Part shown: positions 62,993-64,000 of the stretch, one piece after another | How the letters are laid out: every line of letters starts with the position of its first letter | How positions within the stretch are numbered: position 1 is the first letter of the stretch | Assembly: GCA_033558025.1 (NCBI GenBank) | Contig: JAUCEF010000014.1 | Coordinates: 4,154,001-4,218,000 of the forward strand | Length of the DNA: 64,000 bases | Origin: Phytophthora sp. 'mugwort' | Lineage: Eukaryota > Oomycota > Peronosporomycetes > Peronosporales > Peronosporaceae | Reading direction: 5' to 3' | Made by a program: the position numbers and the translations under genes | Notes under the pieces: model-generated | The model's database searches: none | What the model was told of the DNA's origin: nothing | Seen by the model: the letters and a program-made list of their open reading frames with translations, nothing else

Positions 62993-64000
62993 TACTACTT
63001 TCTTGGCAGTACCGGTAATGTAACGGGGTTACATGAAGGGTGCCAAGTCACTCTTCAGAATGGTGTACCCTAGCACCCCTAATGATGTAGCCAACATCAT
63101 GGATGGGTACCACACCAATGGTACAAGATTATCAGAACCACCCAATAGGATAACATCAAGGATACTTTATAGGTGACTGACAGTTACTATGTAGACGCAT
63201 TAAAGAGAGCACCTATAAATATATTCAGTCTTTTATACCCAGAGACTTGTGGACTGCTGTTCACCGAGAGTTTGTTTCCCGTCACAGCTAAGCAACTGAG
63301 GTGGTGGAAAGACGCAGTGCGAATTGACTCAAGCCTGCACAAGCTCCTACTCGTGCTGTGGAGATGCTGCTTCCCTTTTTTGCATCGTCTCGTTGCGTGA
63401 ACTGTGTTTTCCATGTGATAAGTTTTGTATTGTTTTGCTTGTCCTAGACTGCCGGATAGCCTTATGCTCAGCTTCAATCGATTTTAATTGCTACTCGGTT
63501 CCCGCGGTCGCTTATGCTAAGTCTCATGATAGTTCTGAAGAACCAGGAGTTGGTTACGCGATGATGCCGTGAGCCGTGGAGTAAGGACGCGGAGAGGGGG
63601 CGCTTGGATGTGGCTCATTTTGTGCTGCTCAATGGGAGTAAGATGGTATGAATTCAAGTCTATCCGTCGTTAACGCTTGAATGTTGTACCCCAAGAATCA
63701 AGACATCGTAGGCTGATCCAAGTACATCAGCAAATTCCATGGTTTGTTTCGGACGAACTTAGCCCGAATGACATAGCTGATTACGTTTAGGTACCCTTCC
63801 GTGGTGACGCTAACGGCGTTACTCGCGCAACCGTAGCGTCAAAGTTTGACCTCCGGGCTAGTCCATCAGCCATTTTCTGATGTAGTGGGATCACTCAAAA
63901 CTGTCTGAGGCCAGATACGGCTTCGCAGCAGTACCCAGGCATCGATTACCCCCAATCTGATATCAGATGAACTTGCTCTCACCTTGTGTACCCGTCTGCA
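62993..64000. other. No recognisable gene
   Basis: Short frames only (up to 82 codons). No domain, RNA gene or terminal repeat was recognised up to the window end. Confidence 0.45.

Noticed and set aside
1..64000. CRISPR array, rRNA or bacterial operon
   Set aside because: No short regularly spaced repeats, rRNA motifs or Shine-Dalgarno-linked genes; introns show a eukaryotic nucleus.

Overview
The window looks like nuclear DNA of an oomycete, probably Phytophthora or a close relative. Evidence: short GT-AG introns with CTAAC-type branch points, an oomycete-type initiator (GCTCATTCT followed by a pyrimidine-rich stretch) about 100 bp before the start of a secreted protein gene, intergenic gaps of 50-280 bp in the gene-rich part, and a transposon mix (piggyBac-like, MULE, hAT, several pogo/CENP-B-type DDE elements, Copia and chromodomain Gypsy) typical of these genomes. 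Species cannot be fixed from sequence alone.

Region 1 (1-15347) is an array of alternating head-to-head and tail-to-tail copies of one gene: eight complete copies plus the last two codons and stop of a ninth at the left edge. Each encodes a nearly identical 192-residue protein with a signal peptide, an elastin-like Gly/Val/Pro core and a Ser/Thr/Ala/Asn-rich tail. Genes are separated alternately by a ~1.58 kb tail-to-tail spacer (S1) and a ~0.94 kb head-to-head spacer (S2), with a period of ~3.68 kb per gene pair. Spacer orientation varies along the array. S1 at 11054-12634 has the edges of one orientation and the interior of the other, as expected if spacers flip by recombination between the flanking inverted gene cassettes. 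The array breaks off abruptly near 15347.

Region 2 (15348-29050) has no intact gene that I can recognise. It holds decayed transposons: a retroelement gag-protease remnant (16.05-16.95 kb), an internally deleted piggyBac-like element (17.84-19.41 kb), an IS630/Tc1-like transposase whose third catalytic residue is changed (19.78-21.30 kb), a structured LTR-like region with tandem palindromes and hairpins (21.46-21.95 kb), a MULE pseudogene (22.27-24.67 kb), a hAT pseudogene (25.06-26.63 kb) and a fragment of a Ulp1-like protease (26.98-27.60 kb).

Region 3 (29052-31620) has two divergent housekeeping genes: mitochondrial phosphatidylserine decarboxylase (four exons) and eIF3 subunit J (two exons).

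Region 4 (32293-47558) is transposons again. A pogo-like element with terminal repeats and TA target duplication (32293-34295) is followed, 40 bp later, by a second CENP-B-type DDE element (34335-47558). The second element is split by a Copia element (35757-47257), and the Copia is split by a chromodomain Gypsy element (39335-46026, target duplication AACCG). LTR divergence counted by eye (about 5% Copia, about 3% Gypsy) agrees with that order.

Region 5 (47695-59183) is a compact gene island: an actuator-domain-only P-type ATPase-like gene, EMC10, a kinesin-6-like motor, PACRG, adenylate kinase 7 and a large basic RNA-binding protein. PACRG and AK7 are both axonemal proteins in other eukaryotes and are divergent from a 277-bp gap, which suggests co-expression in zoospores. 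Region 6 (59268-62992) has two more DDE elements back to back that share one TA dinucleotide. The final kilobase has nothing I can identify.
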